This document shows, one piece after another, positions 16,828-25,490 of a stretch of 39,878 bases of DNA. The stretch spans positions 1 to 39,878 of the forward strand of contig CALARU010000173.1 of assembly GCA_937888715.1 (NCBI GenBank). Reading direction: 5' to 3'. How positions within the stretch are numbered: position 1 is the first letter of the stretch; every line of letters starts with the position of its first letter. Source of the stretch: an uncultured Planctomycetaceae bacterium. GTDB taxonomy: Bacteria > Planctomycetota > Planctomycetia > Gemmatales > Gemmataceae. The notes below the pieces were generated by a model. It was not told the origin of the DNA, did no database searches, and saw only the letters and a list, made by a program, of their open reading frames with translations. A program made the position numbers and the translations under genes.

Positions 16828-17793
16828 TCAGACAGAATTTTCTTTTAGTGCACTTAAACAATCAAGCAAGGTTTCATCAAGTTTACATTTACTCGACCAA
16901 CCCGTATATTGCTTTATCTTATCCAATGAAGGAACCCTGTGAAGAATTTCTTCAAAACCCGATGGCATTACATCTTCATATGGAATCATTTTTATTTCTA
17001 ACAAAGGATCAACAAGCGATCGGATTTTATCTGCAAGATTACGGATCGAAATTTCTTTGTTGTTGCCTATATTATATACCTGTCCATTACATGAATCATG
17101 ATTCATAAGAGAAAACATGGCATCAACAGCATCTTCAACATGGCAAAAAGATCGGGTTTGTGTTCCATCACCAAAAACGGTGAGTGGAATACCTTTGATT
17201 GCTTGAGATAAAAGATTAGGTATTACTGCACCATAGGCTTGATTTTGCCTAGGGCCTACTACATTAAAGAATCTGCCTACAACGAGTGGAATATTTTTAT
17301 CACGATACAAAGAAAGCAGCAAGTATTCTGAAAGTAATTTACTGCAGGCGTAAGCCCATCTTGCTTTACCTGGTTCACCCAACACCAAGGGAAGACCTTC
17401 GGAAAGGGGTGAAACATTTGTTTTCCCATAAACCTCACTGGTACTCGCATAAAATATTTTCTGATGAGACGAGGCAGTAGCACAAATATCACGAATTTGA
17501 TCAACTTGCGTATTGGCAGTGCCAATGGGATTTTCGATAACCCGACGAACCCCAAGGGTAGCAGCAAGAAGATAAATTTGATCAGTCTCTGTAATAAGGC
17601 TTCTAAATAAAGATGAATCAGAAACAGAACCCTGAACATATCTAAAGGCAGAAGAGTTCAGATTAAAAAGATTATTAGAGTTATTCCAAGGGGCGTGATC
17701 AAGTGCAACAACATAGTGATTATCGCAAAGCAGCCGAGAAATCAAATGACTCCCGATAAAACCAGCACCACCAGTGACAAGACATTTGGCCAT
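16828..17793 (-). CDS. NAD-dependent epimerase/dehydratase (extended SDR)
   Basis: A 321-residue nucleotide-sugar enzyme of the extended short-chain dehydrogenase family. The Rossmann motif GGAGFIG lies at residues 8-14, the serine segment STSE at 117-120 and the catalytic Y148-x3-K152 in YACSK. GRFFNVVGPRQ and RSFCHVEDAVDAM are typical of UDP-glucuronate decarboxylase/UDP-glucose 4-epimerase relatives. It probably acts on a UDP- or dTDP-sugar for cell-surface glycans (inference; exact reaction unresolved). It lies 14 bases after hemA on the same strand, an unusual partner for a haem gene. Confidence 0.9.
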   Translation of the reverse strand: MAKCLVTGGAGFIGSHLISRLLCDNHYVVALDHAPWNNSNNLFNLNSSAFRYVQGSVSDSSLFRSLITETDQIYLLAATLGVRRVIENPIGTANTQVDQIRDICATASSHQKIFYASTSEVYGKTNVSPLSEGLPLVLGEPGKARWAYACSKLLSEYLLLSLYRDKNIPLVVGRFFNVVGPRQNQAYGAVIPNLLSQAIKGIPLTVFGDGTQTRSFCHVEDAVDAMFSLMNHDSCNGQVYNIGNNKEISIRNLADKIRSLVDPLLEIKMIPYEDVMPSGFEEILHRVPSLDKIKQYTGWSSKCKLDETLLDCLSALKENSV

Positions 17794-17807
17794 GATTCAC
17801 TTAAGTA

Positions 17808-19085
17808 TCAATCTTGCAAACGAAATAATTTACGCAGAGCATCAATAAGCGAATGGTTAGAGGCATTGCCTCTTTGCATTTCTTCTGCAAGTGCGCTGAT
17901 GGGTCCATGAAGAAACTGATTTTGCAATAAGCGAAAAGCACCTTCAATATAATCTTTATCTTCCTTGGAAAGCTTACCATTTAATTTGGCAAGTAAGTTT
18001 GAAACAACATTCTTGCGTTTGGTTTCAAATTCTTGATTAAGCCTGGCAATAACGGGACCATTGCGCCTTCGCTCCCAATCAGCCATGAATCTGGAAGATT
18101 CCTGTTCCACGATAACTTCAGCCTGAGGAACATGCTTCAAGCGTTCCTTAAGGGTTGATTCTCGAATTTTCTGAAGGTCATCAATATTAAAAAGGCAAGT
18201 TTGATCACCGTCATGAATTTCCGGATCAAAATCTCTGGGCACAGCAATATCAAGAATAACCAAGGATCTACCATTGCGCTTGTGAGAGACCGATGAAAAA
18301 AATTCTTTGGTGACGATCGGTTCCTGAGAACCTGTGGAACTAATGATAATATCTGCATGAACAAGAACATCTGAAAGTAGTTCCCATGGGTAGACTTCAC
18401 CATTGCAACTTTTAGCTAGAGCAGCACTTTTTTCAGGGCTTCGATTGGCAACGATAATTTTTTTAGGCTTAAGTTCCTGGAGGTTTTTGAGAGTAAGTTC
18501 TCCCATTTTCCCTGCACCAAGAATGGCAACAACCTTATCCCCAAAATGATCAAAAACCTGTTTCACATAACCAATAGCAACACTAGAAACAGAAATATTA
18601 CCTCGAGAAATCATGGTTTCGGTTCGGACTCTTTTGGCCACTCTTCGAGCCTGCCGAAATAAAGAGTAAAGCAATGGCCCAGCAGTGGAAGCAGAAGAAG
18701 CAGTTTCAAGGGCGCTCTTTACCTGCCCTGCAATCTGACCTTCGCCCACGATCATACTATCTAAGCTGCCAGAAACCCTGAATAGATGTTTAACCCCAGC
18801 GATTGCCCCAAGAAAGAAAAAATGTTTTTCAACAACATCAATGGGAACAACAAAAAACTCAGAGAGGAATTTAGTAACAATTTCTTTACCCAAAACCTCA
18901 AGACTATCAATGCCAGCGATATAAATTTCCACCCTATTGCAAGTTGCAAGAATAATGACTTCTACATTGGAGTTGGCACTAAACCAATCAAGGGCGGCTT
19001 TAAGCCGATTACTATCTAAAGAGAATTTTTCCCGTATCTCGATGGGAGTATTACGAAAATTACAGCAGGTTACCAGAAGATTCAT
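17808..19085 (-). CDS. hemA: Glutamyl-tRNA reductase
   Basis: A 425-residue enzyme making glutamate-1-semialdehyde from glutamyl-tRNA, the first committed step of C5-pathway haem synthesis. The catalytic cysteine is C49 in LATCNRVEIY. SMIVGEGQIAGQVK and the NADPH-binding ILGAGKMGELTLKNL segment are diagnostic, and a C-terminal dimerisation helix follows. I chose ATG 19083-19085 because AAGAGGTG sits before it and the ATG overlaps the upstream stop as ATGA, implying translational coupling. The longer open frame adds 14 residues that do not belong to the family. Confidence 0.95.
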   Translation of the reverse strand: MNLLVTCCNFRNTPIEIREKFSLDSNRLKAALDWFSANSNVEVIILATCNRVEIYIAGIDSLEVLGKEIVTKFLSEFFVVPIDVVEKHFFFLGAIAGVKHLFRVSGSLDSMIVGEGQIAGQVKSALETASSASTAGPLLYSLFRQARRVAKRVRTETMISRGNISVSSVAIGYVKQVFDHFGDKVVAILGAGKMGELTLKNLQELKPKKIIVANRSPEKSAALAKSCNGEVYPWELLSDVLVHADIIISSTGSQEPIVTKEFFSSVSHKRNGRSLVILDIAVPRDFDPEIHDGDQTCLFNIDDLQKIRESTLKERLKHVPQAEVIVEQESSRFMADWERRRNGPVIARLNQEFETKRKNVVSNLLAKLNGKLSKEDKDYIEGAFRLLQNQFLHGPISALAEEMQRGNASNHSLIDALRKLFRLQD

Positions 19086-19897
19086 TTCCCCACCTCTTGC
19101 GGCAGATCGTGAGGGAGAACCAAACAAAGTATTAGAAGTGCGAAAACAGTAATAGTTAAGCTTGCAAGTTGTTTACCGCGCAAATGAAATCCGTAACGAG
19201 CATAAATCAAAACGAGAAACGCCAGCCATAATATAGATGATCCGATGATTTTCGGATCCGTCCACCCCGTAATCTTTTCCACATTTTTCAACATCAAATA
19301 TAACCCCAATAGCAACCCCATGGACAAAAGAGGAAAGGATAATGCGATGCAGAAGCGGATGACTGTTTCGAGTTTTTCAAGGCTGAGCATCGCCAATCCT
19401 TTTCCTGGTGCAAGTTTTAATTTCAGTTGATTAGCATGCAAAAGGTACATGAAGCTTGCAAGAGAACCAAGGCAGATAACAACTGTGGCAGTGAGCAAAA
19501 AAACGACATGTAAAAGACCGAGAGTTTTGATATTGGAAACCAACCCACCGATTCTATTGCCAGCAGCATCCATTGCAGGGGGGAAAAAAGCTGCCAAAGT
19601 TACCAGCAAAATAATAAGCGGGAGAACAAAAATACCCCAAGCAATTTTCCGATAATGAATGATGCCATATAAGTAGAAAGTAGAAAGAATCCAACTGGAC
19701 AAAAGAAACCACCCGAATTGTTGCGCAAGCGGGGGTTGCCACCATGCAAGATACCATGATTGTGCAAACAACCCAGCAAGAGCGAATGTAATTTCGAGAA
19801 TGTTAAGAAGGCGAATAGGCCTATACTGGTACAAGATGTTAAGTACCAGAGCGACAGAATAACTAGCACCAAAACAAAAAAGGCTAATCTTATCCAA
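19082..19897 (-). CDS. HemX/CcsA-like cytochrome c assembly membrane protein
   Basis: An integral membrane protein of 271-287 residues with about eight transmembrane segments, fitting the cytochrome c assembly (CcsA/CcmC/HemX) family: ISLFCFGASYSVALVLNILY, AWGIFVLPLIILLVTLAAFF, LLHVVFLLTATVVICLGSLASFMYL and others. A HemX-like protein directly before hemA is a common bacterial arrangement; in Bacillus HemX influences HemA level. I prefer TTG 19895-19897 because AAAGGG sits six bases upstream. A TTG at 19943-19945 would give 287 residues but lies almost on top of the predicted transcription start. Translation is coupled to hemA (ATGA overlap). Confidence 0.82.
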   Translation of the reverse strand: MDKISLFCFGASYSVALVLNILYQYRPIRLLNILEITFALAGLFAQSWYLAWWQPPLAQQFGWFLLSSWILSTFYLYGIIHYRKIAWGIFVLPLIILLVTLAAFFPPAMDAAGNRIGGLVSNIKTLGLLHVVFLLTATVVICLGSLASFMYLLHANQLKLKLAPGKGLAMLSLEKLETVIRFCIALSFPLLSMGLLLGLYLMLKNVEKITGWTDPKIIGSSILWLAFLVLIYARYGFHLRGKQLASLTITVFALLILCLVLPHDLPQEVGK

Positions 19898-19953
19898 AGG
19901 AGGCCCTTTAAAACCGGAGCCGTTTAAAACAGCAAGGTATAACAATAAAAGTT

Positions 19954-19983
19954 ATTATACTTGAAAAGTTGAAAATGAACCAA
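19954..19983 (-). promoter_or_regulatory. Candidate promoter of the hemX-hemA operon
   Basis: On the minus strand TTGGTT (19983-19978), an 18-base spacer and a perfect TATAAT (19959-19954). Predicted transcription start near 19947. It lies in the 76-base (or longer) gap between the secreted protein gene and the hem operon. Confidence 0.5.
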
Positions 19984-20021
19984 AATAGTGAAAATAATGA
20001 GCGACTAATTGGGAACTTTAA

Positions 20022-20894
20022 TCATTCAACCCGGATGGCATAAAAAGCAGAATCACGATCAACCAGTTTTGATGACCCAGCAATGGCCTTAGCATCGGAA
20101 GTAAAAAGAAAACCTTGAAAATTCTGCTCAATCCGGGGGAATTTAATAATGAATTGAATCGCATGAGGTGGAGCACCCGCCTTACCACGCACCTCGTACT
20201 TTTGCCCATCTTTATCGGAATAAAAAGAACCAAGCACCTCGCCAAGTTCGTCCACCTTGAGAATCAATTTACCAGTCCTTCTACCATCATCGTTTAGCTG
20301 GTAGGTACCATTGAAATATTTCATATCGAAAGTAGGCCCAACGGTAACTGCATTATCTTTTTTCATGGGTTTAGCATCAGGGTGAGGCTTAATTACAAGA
20401 AAAAGTTTAGCTTTACCAAGGGGTGAGATTTTGGGAGAACCTTTATCAGATTCAAATAGAATATCGCCACCCAATTCAGAAGGAACAACCTGACCAAGAT
20501 CAAAACTAAATCTGAACTTCGAGAAAAGGGCTATATTTTTTGAAGAAGCAAGAACAGTTCGTTCCTCACCTTCGCGGTAAGTGGCAAATCGTTCGAGAAG
20601 CACCATGGGAGTAGCATTGTTGGCATCAATTTTTTGCCTGGCAAATTGAACGAGCGAGCGAGAATAACGGCCTTCATTGGTTTTAACGATAACAAAACCT
20701 GCTTGAATGCCTGGAAGAACTGAATCAATATCAGCAATATCTTTAAGGGATATTGCATCAACTGCCTTGCAGAACCCTTCTGCGACCATTTTTTGCAAAA
20801 CTTGATTGGTATACTCATCGAAAAGATCAGCACGCACCAATATCGGTTTTACAAGAAACAATAATACAAGCAATAAAAGTCGTTTGAGGAACAT
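20022..20894 (-). CDS. Secreted beta-rich protein of the adaptor cassette, unknown function
   Basis: A 290-residue protein with a strong signal peptide (residues 1-22). The N-terminal half is mixed alpha/beta. The last 95 residues alternate strands (FNGTYQLNDDGRRTGKLIL, EVLGSFYSDKDGQKYEVRG, AIQFIIKFP, GFLFTSDAKAIAGSSKL, SAFYAIRVE) in a way reminiscent of avidin/lipocalin-type small barrels; this is an impression from the pattern, not a family match. It follows the M50-HlyD gene by 40 bases on the same strand and is probably the last gene of that operon. A periplasmic partner or cargo of the export system is possible (inference). No family is recognised. Confidence 0.78.
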   Translation of the reverse strand: MFLKRLLLLVLLFLVKPILVRADLFDEYTNQVLQKMVAEGFCKAVDAISLKDIADIDSVLPGIQAGFVIVKTNEGRYSRSLVQFARQKIDANNATPMVLLERFATYREGEERTVLASSKNIALFSKFRFSFDLGQVVPSELGGDILFESDKGSPKISPLGKAKLFLVIKPHPDAKPMKKDNAVTVGPTFDMKYFNGTYQLNDDGRRTGKLILKVDELGEVLGSFYSDKDGQKYEVRGKAGAPPHAIQFIIKFPRIEQNFQGFLFTSDAKAIAGSSKLVDRDSAFYAIRVE

Positions 20895-20934
20895 ATTGCA
20901 CCCATGAAGGTAAAGGCGGAAATATCACAAGGGA

Positions 20935-23220
20935 TTATCTTACCAGACCAATATCAAAAAGGTCACTGATAAGGCGCCAAAGCCATTGGGCACAAGTTTC
21001 GGGCTGCAGGTAGATTTTAGCTTGCGCCATACATCCGGGGAAAATCGTGGCATCAGCATCGATAACATCGATATAAACAAGAAATTGCTGCGCCTGAGGA
21101 ATTAATTGGTTTGGAACCTCTGTAGCCTTTACGGGAATAGGCCCGCCAGCCTTATTCGAAAGAGCCATGGGAATTTCCTTGGCTTCTGACGAAGGTAAAC
21201 TTTCCTGCCGGATTTTACCCTTCCAAACCTTGGAATCACGGCCTTGAACCCGGATATAGATATCAGGTTCCCAAGTAGCTATATTTTTAACCGACTTATT
21301 TTTTAATTGTTCCGCATAACGAAGATTCATCCTCAATTGATTAAAATCGGAGGGAACCAAAGGAAGGCAAATACTAAGCACCTTCGGTTCATAAATGGAA
21401 ACAAGCGGTGCATTCGGATCATCAAGAAAGAGTTTTCCAATATCTTCAGGTTTTGGGGCATGGCCAATAATCCCATTACGACTTGCGACAATCGCAAGCT
21501 TATCTTTTTTCAATTTAACAAGAGTATCGGCCTCAATCCTTGCCATATCACCTGTTCGGACCGATTTATTTATCTCCATTTCGAAGCGATCGCGTTCAGC
21601 ACGGTCGTTAGTGCGATCCTTCAAGACCAAAAGAACACGATGATATTTATCGCTAGCTTCAAGCTCAGTTTTTGCTAAAGAAAGTTTAGATTCAAGTTCA
21701 TGATTACTGAAGATGGCAAGTTCATCGCCTTTAAAAACCTCTTGCCCAGCTCGCACCTTGATATCTTGAAGGAATCCTGGAACAGTTACAAAAAGTTTAT
21801 CTGTCGTTTCAGGTCTAGGCACTACAAGCCCGTAACCGCGCAGTCTATTTACGGGTAGGGGAACGGTGAAAAAGACCAAAAGTAAAACCGCTGCTATAAA
21901 AGCAGTTAGAGTCGTTCTGGCACGATTCATATCTGGCAACCTCCCCCTCCGAAATAAGTTTTTCCCGAACCGATACAAAGGCCAACCAACCATAGACCCG
22001 ACCGAGGCCAAGGTCAAAGTAGCACTGATAACTTCAAGCTTGTATGGTTTGAGAAACGAATACATAAAATACAAAATGGTAAAAGTGACAACCCACCGAT
22101 AAAGATAACTAAAAACAGCATACAATATAAAAAGTGTTTTTCTGGTTGCAGCCATGTAAGGCTCGGGAGGCACTTCGATACCGAAACAATGTTCAAGAAA
22201 AAGATTTTTGATAAAGCGATTAGCCCTTTCCCGAAGGTTGGGAATTTCCAACCAATCTGCAAGAGCGTAATAACCATCGTAACGCATCAAAGGGTTGGCA
22301 TTAAAAACTACGGTGCTAACACTGCAAACAATCATGATACACAGGGCAAGATTGTTAACAAAAGGATCGTTAGGAGTATTCCACCAAACGAAGGTAGCAA
22401 TAGAAGCAATGATAAGTTCGACATAAATACCGGCAGCACTAATAATAATGCGATGCCATTTGTTGGGAAGAGTCCAAGCATCAGAAACATTAGCGTAAAG
22501 AGCTGGGGAAAAACAAAGGAAGAGCATGCCCATTTCATGCACTTCACCTCCAAACTTTTTACAACTAAGCCCATGCCCAAATTCATGGATGACTTTAACA
22601 ATGCCCAGAGCCAACCAGAGATAGATCAGGGTTTTGAAACTAAAGAAGAATTCGTAATAATTGGGTAGTTTGTTGCGAAACGTATCAAAATGGGAAGCAA
22701 CGAGTAAAACAGCAGCACTCATGATTACAAGGCTTATAAGAAACCAACCGAAAGAGAAGATCCAACTAAAATACTTGATCATATGCTTCAAGAGGTAATC
22801 GGGATCGAAAACTGGGACTTTAATATAAAGGATGTTAGTGAAAGCTTGAAATAGTTCGGTTCGTCTTTTTTTTACATGCCTTTCGTACAACTGTTTACCA
22901 GATTTGGGTGCCTCATTTTGAGCCAACCCAGCGGTTAAAAGTTGTTGGGCAAACGCTTCGAGATCTTCGAGCCTCAATCGATCAGGGCGAAAACGATCTT
23001 CATAAGCTTTTTGGGCATCTTGAAGGGTCCGCTTCCCGTCCATGAATTCGAGTAAAAAATGCTCATGTTCTTTGAGTCGATAATAGCGAAGGCTGACAGG
23101 ATCTTTGACGACAAAAAAAGTACGGCCTTCGTAAAGCTGCGATTCAATAGACAGATCTTTACGAAGGCGGATTTTAATCTGCTTGCGTCGTTCAAGATCT
23201 GAAGAAACTGGCTCACTCAT
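20935..23220 (-). CDS. PqqD-like / M50 site-2 protease / HlyD adaptor fusion
   Basis: A 761-residue membrane protein. Residues 20-100 resemble a PqqD-type peptide-binding winged helix (RYYRLKEHEHFLLEFMDGKRT). Residues 145-420 contain about eight membrane segments with an intact M50 zinc site: H212-E213-F214-G215-H216 plus the partner ligand motif NANPLMRYDG (D315). After a last membrane helix (435-455), residues 460-740 form an HlyD-type adaptor: lipoyl half (TVPGFLQDIKVRAGQEVFKGDEL), a short coiled hairpin (505-575), second lipoyl half and barrel. It lies 24 bases after the WD40-HlyD gene. The architecture suggests an inner-membrane element of an export machine, with a protease site possibly trimming a peptide cargo (inference). 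Confidence 0.88.
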   Translation of the reverse strand: MSEPVSSDLERRKQIKIRLRKDLSIESQLYEGRTFFVVKDPVSLRYYRLKEHEHFLLEFMDGKRTLQDAQKAYEDRFRPDRLRLEDLEAFAQQLLTAGLAQNEAPKSGKQLYERHVKKRRTELFQAFTNILYIKVPVFDPDYLLKHMIKYFSWIFSFGWFLISLVIMSAAVLLVASHFDTFRNKLPNYYEFFFSFKTLIYLWLALGIVKVIHEFGHGLSCKKFGGEVHEMGMLFLCFSPALYANVSDAWTLPNKWHRIIISAAGIYVELIIASIATFVWWNTPNDPFVNNLALCIMIVCSVSTVVFNANPLMRYDGYYALADWLEIPNLRERANRFIKNLFLEHCFGIEVPPEPYMAATRKTLFILYAVFSYLYRWVVTFTILYFMYSFLKPYKLEVISATLTLASVGSMVGWPLYRFGKNLFRRGRLPDMNRARTTLTAFIAAVLLLVFFTVPLPVNRLRGYGLVVPRPETTDKLFVTVPGFLQDIKVRAGQEVFKGDELAIFSNHELESKLSLAKTELEASDKYHRVLLVLKDRTNDRAERDRFEMEINKSVRTGDMARIEADTLVKLKKDKLAIVASRNGIIGHAPKPEDIGKLFLDDPNAPLVSIYEPKVLSICLPLVPSDFNQLRMNLRYAEQLKNKSVKNIATWEPDIYIRVQGRDSKVWKGKIRQESLPSSEAKEIPMALSNKAGGPIPVKATEVPNQLIPQAQQFLVYIDVIDADATIFPGCMAQAKIYLQPETCAQWLWRLISDLFDIGLVR

Positions 23221-23244
23221 ATGATTTAATTAATTGAGGTTGAG

Positions 23245-25419
23245 TTATTTATCTGGAGTAACAGAGACCTTAGCACCGGGAATAACAAGGGTTGCGGTGC
23301 CGCCTGGATGCAACCAACCAGGGTTTTTAAGATCAACCCAAATACGAACCTGTCTGGAATTAGAATCTAAAAAGTTTTCATTAAGAGAGATATTACCAAT
23401 CAATGTTTCTTCAACTTCCCGCTTGTTGGGCAATGCCCAAACAAGAACTTGGTGATCTTGTGTACCTGTAACAGCAAAGCTTCCATCCGGAGAAAAAGCA
23501 CAGCAAGAAGAAGAGCCGCCAGTCCAGATATATTGTCTTAATTCAGCAGGGCGCGCATTGTTAATGGGAGTGCGCCAAAGTTGAACCTTACCATCACGAC
23601 CACCATTAGTAAGAACCGTTTTGCCATCCGGAGAATAGACAGCAAAATTAGTAAAGCTAGAAGAACCGGAGTTAGAATGGATGATACCTTCAAGGTGTCT
23701 ATCTTTGAGAGAAAGGACACGGATTTCTTTACCTTGATCAAACAGGATAGTTTTACCATCAGGGCTTGCACCCAAATGCGAAACATCACCACTGCGTTTA
23801 TCAAACGAAAGAAGCATGGAAGGATCAATCTTCCCTGCATCGAAAGCCCAAACACGGATAGAATTATCCTTGCCCGCCGAAATAATTTGGGTAGCGCCAG
23901 CAAAGGCAACCGATGTAATTCCTGAACGATGTGCATCAGCAAATTTTTGCAGAAGCTCTGCACTTGCAATTTTCCAAACACAAAGAGAATGATCTTCACC
24001 AGCAGAAACTGCGTATTCGCCATCAGGGGAAATAGCAAGAGAATGAACAACCCCACGATGCCCTGAAACCGAAGATTTAATAGCGTCTTTTTCACGGATT
24101 GTGGCAGGGGAAAAGAAAACCAGCGATCCATCGGAAAGGCCGGCCACAACTTGAGACGATTTGCCACTGTAACATGCAATCGATTTAACAGGATTTTTAA
24201 GAGTAAGTGCCCATAATTGCTCGCTAGTATCAGGGTTCCAAGCACGTATACTGCTATCTTCGCTACCTGAAAGAATCGTGCTTACACCACCCTGCTGACA
24301 AACACCAATTGCAGTTACTTCTTGTAAATGCCCGCGTAAAACAAGCTTTGGTTGCTCCGGTTGCGAAGGTTCAACAATAACCTTGGTATCACGGCCAATA
24401 GATCGGGCATCCTGAACTTCAACAAGGCCCTCAACCCGCAAGCGATCGGGATTTTGAACCTGAAGCAATGGCTCAAGATTTTTAATAGCTTCACCACGAT
24501 TCCTGTAAATGGTTTTAATAACACCAGGAATCGAGCTACGGATTTCATGCATTTTAAGAGTCGTAACAGCAGCATTTAATTCGCGTTGGGATTGAACTAC
24601 CAAGGCAGCTTTGCCTAATTCTTCATCAATATATCTACGCCAGAATAGTTCTGCGGAACGATACTCTTCATCAGAACCGGCACCTTTTTGCCTGAGCAGA
24701 GATTGCTGTTGGAACCGTTTGTGAGCCTCATCACGGGTTTTTTCACTCGCCCTACGATCGGCTTCACTGGCTTCCAACTTGGCAGCACGAATTCCCAAAT
24801 CATCCAAAGCCAATATTGGATTCACCAAGGCTACCATCTGGTTATTTTGAACTTCATCACCAACTTCAAGCTTATAAAATATAGTTTCTTTATAGTCCAA
24901 CGCCAATTTCCCGGGGGTCAGTGGATCTTGCCCTCCCTTCCATAACCGAAACTTTTTATTAGATTTATTGTCCAACAAAATCACATCACTTCCAGAAACC
25001 TTATCATCTTCGATCACTAATCGACTAATGGTAAGCTTGAAAACATCATCAGGATGAATATCCCGTTTGGGCTTAATATCAGTACCCACGAACAACAACT
25101 TGCCATCTTTTTCAGCAGGAATCTCCTGCCTCTCCATGGCACTAATGCGAGCGTTTCCGATAACTAAAGGTTGATTAACCCCGGGTCTCGAAACTGTTAC
25201 TGTGGCAGGTCCATCAACCCTAGGCTGATTATCCCCTGAATTACCATCCACAAGATTGGTTTTGTCTTCCCCTACCTGCGCAACAAGATCTTCAGTAGTT
25301 GAAGCGAAGACAATATCATCTGTGGCTACCGCCTTTTGGGAAGTAGACTTATTGATGGCATTAAGCACAACAACGCCCAAACCAAAAAACAAAACTGTTA
25401 CTGCTGCCAATCTAAACAT
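23245..25419 (-). CDS. HlyD-type membrane fusion protein with inserted WD40 propeller
   Basis: A 724-residue exported protein with an N-terminal membrane anchor (residues 5-22) and a linker. A lipoyl half follows near 175-200 (LDYKETIFYKLEVGDEVQNNQMV), then a coiled-coil hairpin (205-290), the second lipoyl half (EIRSSIPGVIKTIYRNRGEAI) and the start of the adaptor beta-barrel (RVEGLVEVQDARSIGRDTKVIVE). Residues 358-665 are seven WD40-type blades (several GH..S-D/SPDG..AVSAGEDHSLCVWK units). The barrel then resumes at 668-715 (GNISLN...RQVRIWVDL...LHPGGTATLVIP). The propeller thus replaces one barrel turn. AGGAG precedes the ATG. The gene sits between two other adaptor genes. It probably links transport to a protein-binding platform (inference). 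Confidence 0.9.
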   Translation of the reverse strand: MFRLAAVTVLFFGLGVVVLNAINKSTSQKAVATDDIVFASTTEDLVAQVGEDKTNLVDGNSGDNQPRVDGPATVTVSRPGVNQPLVIGNARISAMERQEIPAEKDGKLLFVGTDIKPKRDIHPDDVFKLTISRLVIEDDKVSGSDVILLDNKSNKKFRLWKGGQDPLTPGKLALDYKETIFYKLEVGDEVQNNQMVALVNPILALDDLGIRAAKLEASEADRRASEKTRDEAHKRFQQQSLLRQKGAGSDEEYRSAELFWRRYIDEELGKAALVVQSQRELNAAVTTLKMHEIRSSIPGVIKTIYRNRGEAIKNLEPLLQVQNPDRLRVEGLVEVQDARSIGRDTKVIVEPSQPEQPKLVLRGHLQEVTAIGVCQQGGVSTILSGSEDSSIRAWNPDTSEQLWALTLKNPVKSIACYSGKSSQVVAGLSDGSLVFFSPATIREKDAIKSSVSGHRGVVHSLAISPDGEYAVSAGEDHSLCVWKIASAELLQKFADAHRSGITSVAFAGATQIISAGKDNSIRVWAFDAGKIDPSMLLSFDKRSGDVSHLGASPDGKTILFDQGKEIRVLSLKDRHLEGIIHSNSGSSSFTNFAVYSPDGKTVLTNGGRDGKVQLWRTPINNARPAELRQYIWTGGSSSCCAFSPDGSFAVTGTQDHQVLVWALPNKREVEETLIGNISLNENFLDSNSRQVRIWVDLKNPGWLHPGGTATLVIPGAKVSVTPDK

Positions 25420-25490
25420 GATTATCTCCTAGCCTACTCTGTATATATTTCTAATTCTATCCATACAGCATTGATTTCGAGCTTGCTGAT

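Noticed and set aside
23538-24245. A 235-codon second minus-strand frame inside the WD40-HlyD gene
   Set aside because: It overlaps the propeller in another frame and shows only Leu/Phe-rich shadow sequence with no domain.
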